From the NCBI GenBank assembly GCA_029098085.1, contig JAQXNQ010000050.1:1-5143 (forward strand): a stretch of DNA of 5,143 nucleotides, given 5' to 3'. Under the pieces are notes generated by a model. The model did not search any database and had not been told where the DNA came from. It was given only the letters and a program-made list of their open reading frames with translations. The position numbers and the translations under genes were made by a program. Numbering within the stretch: the stretch's first letter is position 1; every line of letters starts with the position of its first letter. Positions 1-5,143 of this stretch are shown here, piece after piece. The stretch comes from Oscillospiraceae bacterium (GTDB lineage: Bacteria > Bacillota > Clostridia > Oscillospirales > Ruminococcaceae).

Positions 1-305
1 TTGAGGGCTGTGCGGATGGATTCCGGGCGCTGAAGTATGATCTGGATGAGAGCCCGGTCCGGCTGCCCTGTACGCCGGCTGATTTTGACACCAACGCCAT
101 CGAGGGCGGAGATGCCTGGGAAATGCTGCGCGGAGAGCAGATGGACAGCTGCAACTACTGGAACCGTGACCACTGGGAAATCCGGGAGGGCGCCGATGAG
201 GACGGACCGGGCTTTGTGGAGCGGGTCAATGAAGAGCTGTACCGGATTGCTCACGAGCCGCAGCTGGACAGCTTTGCGCTGAAGTATTTTGTGGGTGTGC
301 ACTGA
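1..305 (+). CDS. C-terminal part of an unrecognised acidic protein (5' truncated by the window)
   Basis: The frame beginning at base 3 is open from the window edge to a TGA at 303-305, giving about 100 residues of the C-terminus. I do not recognise the family. The visible part is soluble-looking, with no membrane segment, and is rich in Asp and Glu. It contains aromatic/acidic stretches such as DFDTNAIEGGDAWEM and SCNYWNRDHWEI and ends in FALKYFVGVH. The composition and codon use (GC-rich third positions) match the neighbouring genes, which supports real coding. An internal ATG at 123 lies in the same frame, but there is no reason to start there because the frame is open upstream. No clear terminator of its own follows the stop; the next element is the promoter at 335. 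Function unknown. Confidence 0.7.
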   Translation, partial: EGCADGFRALKYDLDESPVRLPCTPADFDTNAIEGGDAWEMLRGEQMDSCNYWNRDHWEIREGADEDGPGFVERVNEELYRIAHEPQLDSFALKYFVGVH

Positions 306-334
306 ACGAGCCCCTTTTGTCCGCAGAATGGCGC

Positions 335-362
335 TTGACTTTTTCTGTAAAAATGCTATAAT
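335..362 (+). promoter_or_regulatory. Strong sigma-A-type promoter with extended -10, upstream of the MATE gene
   Basis: TTGACT at 335-340 is a one-mismatch -35 box. TATAAT at 357-362 is a consensus -10 box. The spacer is 16 bp, and TG at 354-355 one base before the -10 makes it an extended -10. Transcription would start near 368-370. It lies 30 bp after the stop of the upstream gene and about 165 bp before the MATE start, so it is the likely promoter of the MATE gene through the leader hairpin described separately. Confidence 0.75.
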
Positions 363-378
363 AATAAAACCGAGCAGC

Positions 379-419
379 AAACGCGTAAGTCCAGGGATGG
401 ATTTGCGCGTTTTTGTTTT
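379..419 (+). terminator. Leader hairpin with T-rich tail, attenuator-like, upstream of the MATE gene
   Basis: Bases 379-392 pair with 399-412 over 14 bp (some G-U pairs) around a 6-nt loop (AGGGAT). The 3' arm runs straight into TTTTGTTTTG (411-420). This is the form of a rho-independent terminator. It begins only about 10 nt after the predicted start of transcription from the 335-362 promoter, so it would end that transcript at roughly 50 nt. It may be an attenuator for the MATE gene or the 3' end of a very short RNA. I cannot see a clear antiterminator pairing. I do not recognise it as a named riboswitch class. Confidence 0.55.
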
Positions 420-526
420 GTTCAGAAAATCGGGCATACAGCCTGAAATAAACGATCCGCAGCATATGCCGCTCATGGTATCCTGATCCCGGACGGCAGT
501 TTTCCGCGGAAATGATGGAGGAGCTT

Positions 527-1918
527 ATGGAAAAAACAGAAATGGAGCAGCAGTCGCAGCAGAGCGCCTATCTGGGCACTCAGCCCATTGGCAAGCTGCT
601 GCTGAAATTCTCAGTGCCCTGCGTGCTGGCCATGCTGGTCAGCGCTCTGTACAACATTGTGGATCAGATTTTTATCGGTCAGGGCGTGGGTTATCTGGGT
701 AACGCTGCCACCAATGTGGTATACCCCTTTACGGTGGTGGCTCTGGCGCTGGCACTGCTGATCGGAGACGGCTCGGCCGCTCTGCTGAGCCTGTCACTGG
801 GAATGAAGGATCTCAAAACCGGCCGGCGCTGTGTCGGCGCCGGCATCCTGCTGACGGCGGCCATCGGTGTTTTGCTGATGATTCTCGGCTTTGCGCTGTT
901 TGATCCGATTCTTCGTTTGTTCGGTGTGACGGAGGCCTGCTATCCTTATGCCCGGGATTATATGACGATCATCCTCATCGGCATTCCGTTTTATGTGGTG
1001 ACCTCCGGTCTCAACGGCGTGATCCGCGCCGACGGTTCTCCGGCCTACGCCATGGTCTCCACCCTGCTGGGGGCGGTTCTCAACCTGATTCTGGATCCGG
1101 TGGCAATTTTTGTGCTGGATATGGGCGTTCGGGGCGCCGCTGCCGCTACGGTGGTGGGACAGGTGGCATCCTGCCTGATGACGGTGCTGTATTTCCGCAG
1201 GCCGAAAAGTGTGACCCTTTCCGCAGACAGCTTCCGGATCGGAGGGAAAATTGCGGGGAAAATCTGCCAACTGGGTATATCCAGCTTTATCACCCAGATT
1301 GCCATCGTTGTGATCATCAGCGTCGCCAATAACCTGATCGGGCGGTATGGACCCCAGTCCCCTTATGGCGCGGATATTCCGCTGTCGGTGGTGGGGATTG
1401 TCATGAAGGTGTTCGGCATTGTCATCGCCTTTGCCGTGGGCATCGCGGTGGGCGGCCAGCCCATTGCGGGCTACAATTTCGGCGCGGGGGATTACAGACG
1501 GGTCTTTCAGGTGTATGAACGGGTGATTCTGGCCAATGCAGTGGTGGGTATTGTCGCCACGCTGCTGTTTGAGTTCTGCCCGCAGGTGATCATCCGTCTG
1601 TTCGGCAGCGAAAGCGAGCTGTATAATCAATATGCTGTTCTTTGTTTCCGCATCTTTCTGGGCGGCATCCTGCTGTGCTGTATCCAGAAGGCCAGCAGCA
1701 TCTTTCTGCAGTCCATCGGCCGCCCGGTGAAGGCAACGCTGCTGTCTCTGTCCCGTGACGTGATTTTCTTTGTGCCGTTGATTCTGATTTTCGCCTGGAA
1801 GGGCGGTGTGACCGGTATGCTGTGGGCAGCCCCGGCCACCGATGTGCTGTCCTTTCTGCTGACCCTGGTCCTGATTGCAGGTGAGCGCCGCGCCCTGCTG
1901 AAGGGGCACAGCGTCTGA
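527..1918 (+). CDS. MATE family efflux transporter (MepA/DinF-like)
   Basis: This encodes a multidrug and toxin extrusion antiporter of the cytoplasmic membrane, a family that exports cationic drugs or metabolites in exchange for Na+ or H+. The product is 463 residues, the usual MATE length, and has about twelve hydrophobic segments in two homologous halves. Family-typical stretches are NIVDQIFIGQGVG near residues 43-55, IRADGSPAYAM near 166-176, LDPVAIFVLDMGVRGAA near 189-205 in the first half, and GGQPIAGYNFGAGDY near 309-323 in the second half. I chose ATG 527 because GGAGGAG at 517-523 sits just upstream. In-frame ATGs at 512 and 515 lack a good ribosome binding site and would give 468 or 467 residues. 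It appears monocistronic, driven by the 335-362 promoter, with a hairpin 9 bp after its TGA. The substrate cannot be read from the sequence. Confidence 0.93.
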   Translation: MEKTEMEQQSQQSAYLGTQPIGKLLLKFSVPCVLAMLVSALYNIVDQIFIGQGVGYLGNAATNVVYPFTVVALALALLIGDGSAALLSLSLGMKDLKTGRRCVGAGILLTAAIGVLLMILGFALFDPILRLFGVTEACYPYARDYMTIILIGIPFYVVTSGLNGVIRADGSPAYAMVSTLLGAVLNLILDPVAIFVLDMGVRGAAAATVVGQVASCLMTVLYFRRPKSVTLSADSFRIGGKIAGKICQLGISSFITQIAIVVIISVANNLIGRYGPQSPYGADIPLSVVGIVMKVFGIVIAFAVGIAVGGQPIAGYNFGAGDYRRVFQVYERVILANAVVGIVATLLFEFCPQVIIRLFGSESELYNQYAVLCFRIFLGGILLCCIQKASSIFLQSIGRPVKATLLSLSRDVIFFVPLILIFAWKGGVTGMLWAAPATDVLSFLLTLVLIAGERRALLKGHSV

Positions 1919-1926
1919 CAAACAGA

Positions 1927-1958
1927 AGAGCTCCCGAAGGGGTTCCTTCGGGAGCTCT
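1927..1958 (+). terminator. Hairpin after the MATE gene (left member of an inverted hairpin pair)
   Basis: AGAGCTCCCGAAGG (1927-1940) pairs perfectly over 14 bp with 1945-1958 around the loop GGTT. It starts 9 bp after the MATE stop codon, where a terminator is expected. No T-run follows; the next bases are CAGCTTGTCG, so classic intrinsic termination is doubtful. It may act as a 3'-end stabiliser or weak terminator. The same stem recurs at 2295-2325. Confidence 0.6.
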
Positions 1959-2171
1959 CAGCTTGTCGATAAAGTCGCTACTGATTGACGATTTGCACAA
2001 ATAGGCAACGCACTTTCAATTGGTTGCCAAGGCATTTAAAGTTTTACTCGATTTTTTTCAAAAAATCGCAAGTCCAGGGCAGCGCCCTGTGTCGCCTCGG
2101 TATGACCTGCGGTCAAACCTTCCGCAGAGCGCGAAATCCTGCTCTTCCGCGCCCGGCGCGGACAATCAAGA

Positions 2172-2196
2172 CAAAAAAGCGCGGCCCGCAGGCCGC
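2172..2196 (-). terminator. Rho-independent terminator, minus strand
   Basis: On the minus strand GCGGCC (2196-2191), loop TGCG and GGCCGC (2186-2181) are followed by GC and a run of six T (2178-2173). This is the best intrinsic terminator in the intergenic stretch. It would stop read-through from the M56/M23 operon about 150 bp past its stop codon, after the hairpin at 2295-2325. Confidence 0.65.
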
Positions 2197-2294
2197 AAGA
2201 CTCTCATTAGACAAAGCCACGCCCGCTTCCAGCGGGCATACATTTTGCTTCCTTTGTACAACTTTTTTCTGAAAACCACTTTTTCGACAGTCAT

Positions 2295-2325
2295 GAGCTC
2301 CCGAAGGAACATCCTTCGGGAGCTC
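2295..2325 (-). terminator. Hairpin after the M56/M23 gene (right member of the inverted hairpin pair)
   Basis: GAGCTCCCGAAGG (2295-2307) pairs with 2313-2325 over 13 bp around a 5-nt loop. It lies 18 bp past the stop of the minus-strand M56/M23 gene. On that strand the following bases are ATGACTGTCGAAAAAG, with no T-run, so it is not a textbook intrinsic terminator. The stem is identical to the hairpin after the MATE gene. Confidence 0.55.
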
Positions 2326-2343
2326 TCACTGTATATGCGGCTT

Positions 2344-4032
2344 TTATCCCAGATATGACTCCGGGTTGACGGCGGCACCGTCCTGCTGCAGCTCAAAGTG
2401 CAGGTGGGGGCCGGTGGACATGCCGGTGCTGCCCGCTGCGGCGATGACCTGACCGGCCGTGACCGCATCGCCCGGCTGAACGCTCAGGCTCTGACAGTGG
2501 GCGTAGAGGGACACCAGTCCGCTGCCGTGATCGATGCGGACATAGTAACCCAAAGCGTAGTCGTACTCCGCTTCCAGAACAGTGCCGTCCCGGAAGGCCA
2601 CGATCTCAGCGCCCTCCACACCGTCACCAGTCAGATCCACGCCGGAGTGTCTGCCGCCGTAGCCGGCGGACTGCTCCGTGTAGCCGGGCAGAGGCCAGAC
2701 GCCGGCTTCGGCGTCCGTTTCCAAAGCAATTGCTTCTTCGGGATCCAGGACTTCATAGTAAACACCTGCGGACTGCTCAGCCGCGGGTTGTTCTTCCTCA
2801 GGCGCTTCCTTTTCGTAGAGCTGGGGGGCTTCGGAGGTCTCCGACGGCATTTCGTCCGCTTTCACATAGAAGCCGGACGCTTCGGAAGAGACTTCGCTTT
2901 CAGGCTCTGACTGGCCGGAGGGCGCTTCGCTTTCGTCCGAAGCGGCGCTGGATGCCGCTTCGGAGGATTCTGCAGGCGCGCTGGAGGACTCGTCTTCGGA
3001 TGTGCTGTCAGAAGCGGTGCTGCTGTCGGAAACAGCGGCAGCCGGCTGCTTGACAGCCACGGGAGCGGTTTTGTAGCTCAGTCCGCAGCTGGCACAGAGC
3101 AGCGCTGCCGCCGCGAGAAGGGTAAACAGTTTGACTTTTTTGGAAATATGAATGGGATGCATAACGGAATTCAGCCTTCTTTCCATATCCTGGCGGGGAC
3201 TTGCAAGGGCAGCGCAGCCGCTGTAAGCGCGGGCGTCGGAAAAGCGCAGAATCACAAGTCCGTATTGTTTTCGTTCCTGTTTTGAAAGAGTGGCTGCAAG
3301 GGCTTCATCACAGGCGGCTTCACAGGCAGACGGCAGTTTTTTCAGCAGCAGCCAGCCCAGCGGATGAAACCAGTGGATCGCGGCTGCCAGACGGGTCAGA
3401 GCCTGCATCAGCAGGTGCCCCTTCCGGTAATGGGTCAGCTCATGGCGCAGTACCATGGACAGCTCCTCATCAGTGAGAGCCTGATCAGGCAGCAGAATCA
3501 CCGGCTTCAGAATGCCGGTGAGCAGCGGCGTGTCCACGGCAGGGCAGACAGCCAGCCGGGGGTTTCGGCGGAGGCCTGCGGAGGCGCAGAGCGTGCGGTA
3601 CAGGCTTTCCGTCTCCCCGGAGACGGGTCTGCGTTCCCGCAGCAGCCGGTTCAGAGTCAGAGCCTCCGACAGCTGTGCCAGCAGACAGGCAGTCAGGCCG
3701 ATGGCCCACAGGACGGTCAGCAGCTCTTCGGCGATGCCGTCCGGCAGTGTGGGAGAGGGAGCGGGAACGACTCCCGGCCGGGGCAGTGGAGACGTTTGCT
3801 CCAAGGACGGATGAGCCGACAGAGAAAGGGGCTGCCGGATCGCGGCCTGCTGCAGCTGAACCGTCTGGCGGCAAAAGAGGGGCAGGGGAACCAGCAGCGT
3901 CAGCAGCGGCATCATCAGGGCTGTCAGCCGGATGCGGGCCGGAATGCTTTTTCGCTGAAAGGGCAGAGCTGCCAGCAGAGCCATCCATCCGCAGACTGCC
4001 ATGATCAGCAGGATCAGAATCAGGTTTTTCAC
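2344..4032 (-). CDS. M56/M23 fusion metallopeptidase (BlaR1-like membrane protease with extracellular LytM domain)
   Basis: This is a 562-residue membrane protein with two zinc-protease modules. Residues 1-125 hold three hydrophobic segments (about 3-24, 35-53, 101-124). The M56 domain follows, with HELTH at 197-201 and a downstream EAACDE at 238-243 that likely supplies the third zinc ligand, then HPLGWLLL near 223-230. A fourth membrane segment lies at about 298-317. A Ser/Glu/Ala-rich linker runs from about 335 to 430. Residues 445-562 form an M23 (LytM) domain with HSGVD (H462, D466), YAH (H512) and GPHLHFE (H543, H545), so all the expected M23 residues are present. BlaR1 topology puts the M56 site in the cytoplasm and the M23 domain outside. 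The start is GTG 4032, preceded by GAGGTGA and 10 bp after the blaI-type stop. An ATG-like longer frame to 4101 would overlap the repressor gene and lacks support. The likely role is a cell-wall-responsive sensor/protease that inactivates the adjacent repressor; this is inferred from family and context. Confidence 0.9.
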   Translation of the reverse strand: MKNLILILLIMAVCGWMALLAALPFQRKSIPARIRLTALMMPLLTLLVPLPLFCRQTVQLQQAAIRQPLSLSAHPSLEQTSPLPRPGVVPAPSPTLPDGIAEELLTVLWAIGLTACLLAQLSEALTLNRLLRERRPVSGETESLYRTLCASAGLRRNPRLAVCPAVDTPLLTGILKPVILLPDQALTDEELSMVLRHELTHYRKGHLLMQALTRLAAAIHWFHPLGWLLLKKLPSACEAACDEALAATLSKQERKQYGLVILRFSDARAYSGCAALASPRQDMERRLNSVMHPIHISKKVKLFTLLAAAALLCASCGLSYKTAPVAVKQPAAAVSDSSTASDSTSEDESSSAPAESSEAASSAASDESEAPSGQSEPESEVSSEASGFYVKADEMPSETSEAPQLYEKEAPEEEQPAAEQSAGVYYEVLDPEEAIALETDAEAGVWPLPGYTEQSAGYGGRHSGVDLTGDGVEGAEIVAFRDGTVLEAEYDYALGYYVRIDHGSGLVSLYAHCQSLSVQPGDAVTAGQVIAAAGSTGMSTGPHLHFELQQDGAAVNPESYLG

Positions 4033-4042
4033 AGGCGTCACC

Positions 4043-4408
4043 TCACTGATTTTCCAGCCATTGCCGCAGCTCGCTGAGCTCCTGCTCCGACAGCTTTTCA
4101 CCGGCGTTCAGGGCGGCGATGAAACTGCGCAGGGAACCGCCGTGCAGCGTGCTGAGAAAGGAACGGGTTTCCTGGGCCAGATAGGTCTCCCGACTGACCA
4201 GCGGCCGGTACAGATTCTGTTTACCCCGTTTTTCCGCGGCCAGCAGTCCTTTTTCGGTCAGCCGCGCCAGAAAGGTCAGCAGGGTGGTGGGCTTCCAGCT
4301 GTTTTCAGCGGGCAGTCCTTTTTGAATTTCGGCCGATGTGCAGGGGGCAGGAAGGCTCCAGATGACCTCCATGATCTCCATCTCCGCCTCCGACATTCTT
4401 TGCAGCAT
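4043..4408 (-). CDS. BlaI/MecI/CopY family transcriptional repressor
   Basis: This encodes a 121-residue winged-helix repressor, close to the usual 120-130 residues of BlaI/MecI. The N-terminus MSEAEMEIMEVIWSL and the following SAEIQKGL, WKPTTLLTFLARLTEKGLL and YRPLVSRETYL match the family's DNA-binding domain. The C-terminal helices (SLRSFIAALNAGEKLSEQELSELRQWL) correspond to the dimerisation region, where family members are cut by their M56 partner. I chose ATG 4408 because AAGGAG lies 8 nt upstream. A GTG at 4417 in the same frame abuts that site and is too close. It is the first gene of a two-gene operon, 10 bp ahead of the M56/M23 gene. Two dyads on its own promoter suggest it represses the operon. 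Confidence 0.93.
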   Translation of the reverse strand: MLQRMSEAEMEIMEVIWSLPAPCTSAEIQKGLPAENSWKPTTLLTFLARLTEKGLLAAEKRGKQNLYRPLVSRETYLAQETRSFLSTLHGGSLRSFIAALNAGEKLSEQELSELRQWLENQ

Positions 4409-4453
4409 GGATAACACTCCTTTTTCCGGACGGATCCACCCGGAAAAGATATT

Positions 4454-4466
4454 CTACATCATGTAG
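4454..4466. promoter_or_regulatory. BlaI-type operator 1
   Basis: CTACATCATGTAG is a perfect 6-bp inverted repeat around one base, containing the TACA...TGTA core of BlaI/MecI operators. It is centred at 4460, at or just past the predicted transcription start of the minus-strand operon (about 4467), so a bound dimer would block initiation. Repressor assignment is inferred from the adjacent BlaI-family gene. Confidence 0.75.
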
Positions 4467-4473
4467 TGATTTC

Positions 4474-4502
4474 ATTCTATACGATGTAGAATAAAAAGTC
4501 AA
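4474..4502 (-). promoter_or_regulatory. Promoter of the blaI-M56/M23 operon
   Basis: On the minus strand TTGACT (4502-4497) is the -35 box and TAGAAT (4479-4474) the -10 box, with a 17-bp spacer. An alternative -10, TATAGA at 4481-4476, would leave 15 bp. Transcription would begin near 4467, giving a leader of about 60 nt before ATG 4408. Both dyad operators overlap or touch this promoter. Confidence 0.75.
4475..4491. promoter_or_regulatory. BlaI-type operator 2
   Basis: TTCTATACGATGTAGAA is a 17-bp dyad, 7-bp arms with one mismatch, related in sequence to operator 1 (TTCTAYA / TGTAGAA). It is centred at 4483, 23 bp from the centre of operator 1, and overlaps the -10 box and part of the spacer of the operon promoter. 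A roughly two-turn spacing is compatible with two dimers bound on a similar face. Confidence 0.7.
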
Positions 4503-4534
4503 CCCCGTAATTTGTGAACTTTTTGCTTCTGCGC

Positions 4535-4568
4535 AAAAGAAAAGGCAGCCCGTCAAAGCAGGCTGCCT
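4535..4568 (-). terminator. Rho-independent terminator of the MBL-fold gene
   Basis: On the minus strand AGGCAGCC (4568-4561) pairs with GGCTGCCT (4550-4543) around a 10-nt loop, followed by TTTCTTTT (4542-4535). It lies 28 bp after the MBL gene's TAA and about 30 bp before the operon's -35 box, so it insulates the repressor operon from upstream transcription. Confidence 0.8.
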
Positions 4569-4595
4569 GAATCATGTGTGGGAGCAGTGTGTCTG

Positions 4596-5143
4596 TTATG
4601 GGTGCTCCGGCCATTGTCCGAAGGAAATCCGCCCTTCTCCCGGAAAGGCGACAACGCCGTTTCCGTCCTTGCTGACCAGATGGCTGCAGACGCCCAGCTC
4701 TTCCATCCAGCGGCGGGTTTCCAGTGTGGTCCAGGGGCCGGTGTCGTTGCCCTTGCCCGCATCGTTGCGCCAGAGCCAGTCCGGCGTGGGCCAGAGACAG
4801 AGCCTGGGAGAAACCGCTGCGTAGAACTCCTTCGTCACGGCGGATTGCCCGTGATGAGCCATCTGCACCACCTCTGCCCGGAGCTGTTCGGGGTCGCGCA
4901 GCAGATGATGCTGTACCTCTTTGCCCAGATCGCCCGGGAACAGGATCCTGCTGCCCAGAGCCTCTGCCCGGAACACCGCCGAGACATTGTTGCCGGCATT
5001 CTCCCTGCAGGGATTTTCGGCGGTGAACAGGACAGTGAAGGTAAAGTCCCCGCAGCGAACCTGGTCGCCCCTGCGGATGGCCTGCAGCTGCCCTTTCCGC
5101 TCCAGCTCCGGCCGAACTGCCGCAAAATCAAAGGAGGTGAAGG
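4596..5143 (-). CDS. Metallo-beta-lactamase-fold hydrolase, ComEC/Rec2-like, C-terminal part
   Basis: The frame is open from the right edge of the window to a TAA at 4598-4596, giving the last 181 residues. The N-terminal part, which would carry the HxHxDH zinc motif, lies outside the window. Visible MBL-fold features are the NNVSAVF strand near residues 51-57, the metal-binding Asp in LFPGDLG (about 68-73), and VVQMAHHGQ (about 91-99), the pattern seen in ComEC C-terminal domains and free-standing relatives. There is no membrane segment in the visible part. The family includes nucleases and other hydrolases, and the substrate cannot be assigned. A terminator follows directly, so this is the last gene of its transcript. 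An internal ATG at 4976 is not the true start because the frame continues upstream with conserved sequence. Confidence 0.85.
   Translation of the reverse strand, partial: FTSFDFAAVRPELERKGQLQAIRRGDQVRCGDFTFTVLFTAENPCRENAGNNVSAVFRAEALGSRILFPGDLGKEVQHHLLRDPEQLRAEVVQMAHHGQSAVTKEFYAAVSPRLCLWPTPDWLWRNDAGKGNDTGPWTTLETRRWMEELGVCSHLVSKDGNGVVAFPGEGRISFGQWPEHP

Larger units (their letters stand above)
1928..2325. repeat. Hairpin-bounded intergenic module with inverted ends (MITE/REP-like)
   Basis: The 425-bp gap between the convergent MATE and M56/M23 genes is bounded by inverted copies of one composite end. Each end has a hairpin whose 13-bp stem is GAGCTCCCGAAGG, with differing loops (GGTT on the left, AACAT on the right as read on +). 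After 5-6 bp comes TGTCGATAAAGT (left, 1964-1975) or TGTCGAAAAAGT (right, minus strand 2289-2278). The interior holds further small hairpins: 2004-2028, 2049-2068, 2075-2089, 2103-2115, 2181-2196 and 2221-2237. No transposase or convincing gene lies inside. The pattern suits a non-autonomous mobile repeat or dispersed intergenic element, though target-site duplications are not evident. Classification is inference. Confidence 0.55.

Noticed and set aside
794..1921. 375-codon minus-strand ORF opposite the MATE gene
   Set aside because: It lies wholly antisense to a clear MATE gene. The translation is His/Gln/Asp-rich low-quality sequence with no family features, as expected from antisense reading of GC-biased codons.
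2070..2079. AAGTCCAGGG shared between the MATE leader hairpin (387-396) and the intergenic module
   Set aside because: A 10-base match is expected several times by chance in a window this size, and the surrounding structures differ.
2020..2358. Plus-strand ORFs in the intergenic module (also 1985-2272)
   Set aside because: They run through several hairpins, lack ribosome binding sites and have no recognisable protein features. One overlaps the end of the M56/M23 gene.
2398..2910. 170-codon plus-strand ORF opposite the M23 domain
   Set aside because: Antisense shadow of a coding region whose M23 catalytic residues are intact on the other strand.
2344..3162. Separate start at ATG 3162 giving a stand-alone M23 lipoprotein
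   Set aside because: The segment after it (KKVKLF, hydrophobic run, CASC) resembles a lipoprotein signal, but the frame is continuous with the M56 domain, the ribosome binding site is weak and too far, and BlaR1-like proteins have a membrane segment at this place.
3364..4077. 237-codon plus-strand ORF opposite the M56/M23 gene
   Set aside because: Antisense shadow of the M56 region, Gln/Arg-rich, with no motif or convincing ribosome binding site.
4835..5131. 98-codon minus-strand ORF overlapping the MBL gene
   Set aside because: Out of frame with the MBL-fold sequence that carries the PGD and AHHG motifs, and without features of its own.

Overview
The window looks like chromosomal DNA of a fairly GC-rich Gram-positive anaerobe, most likely a gut Clostridium relative (Oscillospiraceae/Ruminococcaceae-like). 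The reasons are strong AGGAGG-type ribosome binding sites, TTGACA/TATAAT-type promoters, a BlaI/M56 regulatory pair, a MepA-like MATE transporter and hairpin-rich intergenic DNA. The taxonomic call is inference from style. No rRNA or tRNA gene, CRISPR array, transposase or phage gene is visible.

Layout, left to right. (1) Positions 1-305 hold the C-terminal end of an unrecognised acidic protein on the + strand. (2) Positions 306-526 hold a strong extended -10 promoter followed within about 17 bp by a 14-bp hairpin with a T-rich tail, forming an attenuator-like leader. (3) Positions 527-1918 encode a MATE-family multidrug/cation antiporter. (4) Positions 1919-2343 lie between two convergent genes. 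This stretch is bounded by two nearly identical hairpins in inverted orientation, each followed inward by TGTCGAWAAAGT, and its interior is a chain of small hairpins with one good minus-strand terminator. It looks like a non-autonomous intergenic repeat (MITE/REP-like). (5) Positions 2344-4408 hold a two-gene minus-strand operon: a BlaI/MecI-type repressor, then, 10 bp downstream, a membrane protein that joins a BlaR1-like M56 zinc protease to an extracellular M23 (LytM-type) peptidase domain. (6) Positions 4409-4517 carry the operon promoter with two dyad operators placed on it. (7) Positions 4535-5143 hold a rho-independent terminator and the C-terminal 181 residues of a ComEC-like metallo-beta-lactamase-fold hydrolase on the minus strand, running off the window.

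How it fits together: the blaI-M56/M23 pair has the architecture of a BlaR1/BlaI sensor-repressor circuit, with a LytM peptidoglycan hydrolase domain where BlaR1 has its penicillin-binding sensor. The parsimonious model is a cell-wall sensing system: the outer M23 domain engages wall material, the M56 protease domain is activated, the repressor is inactivated, and the operon (and perhaps genes elsewhere) is derepressed. The operators seen here lie only on the operon's own promoter, so autoregulation is supported by sequence and any wider regulon is not visible. The MATE gene and the MBL gene show no such operators and look like independent transcription units.
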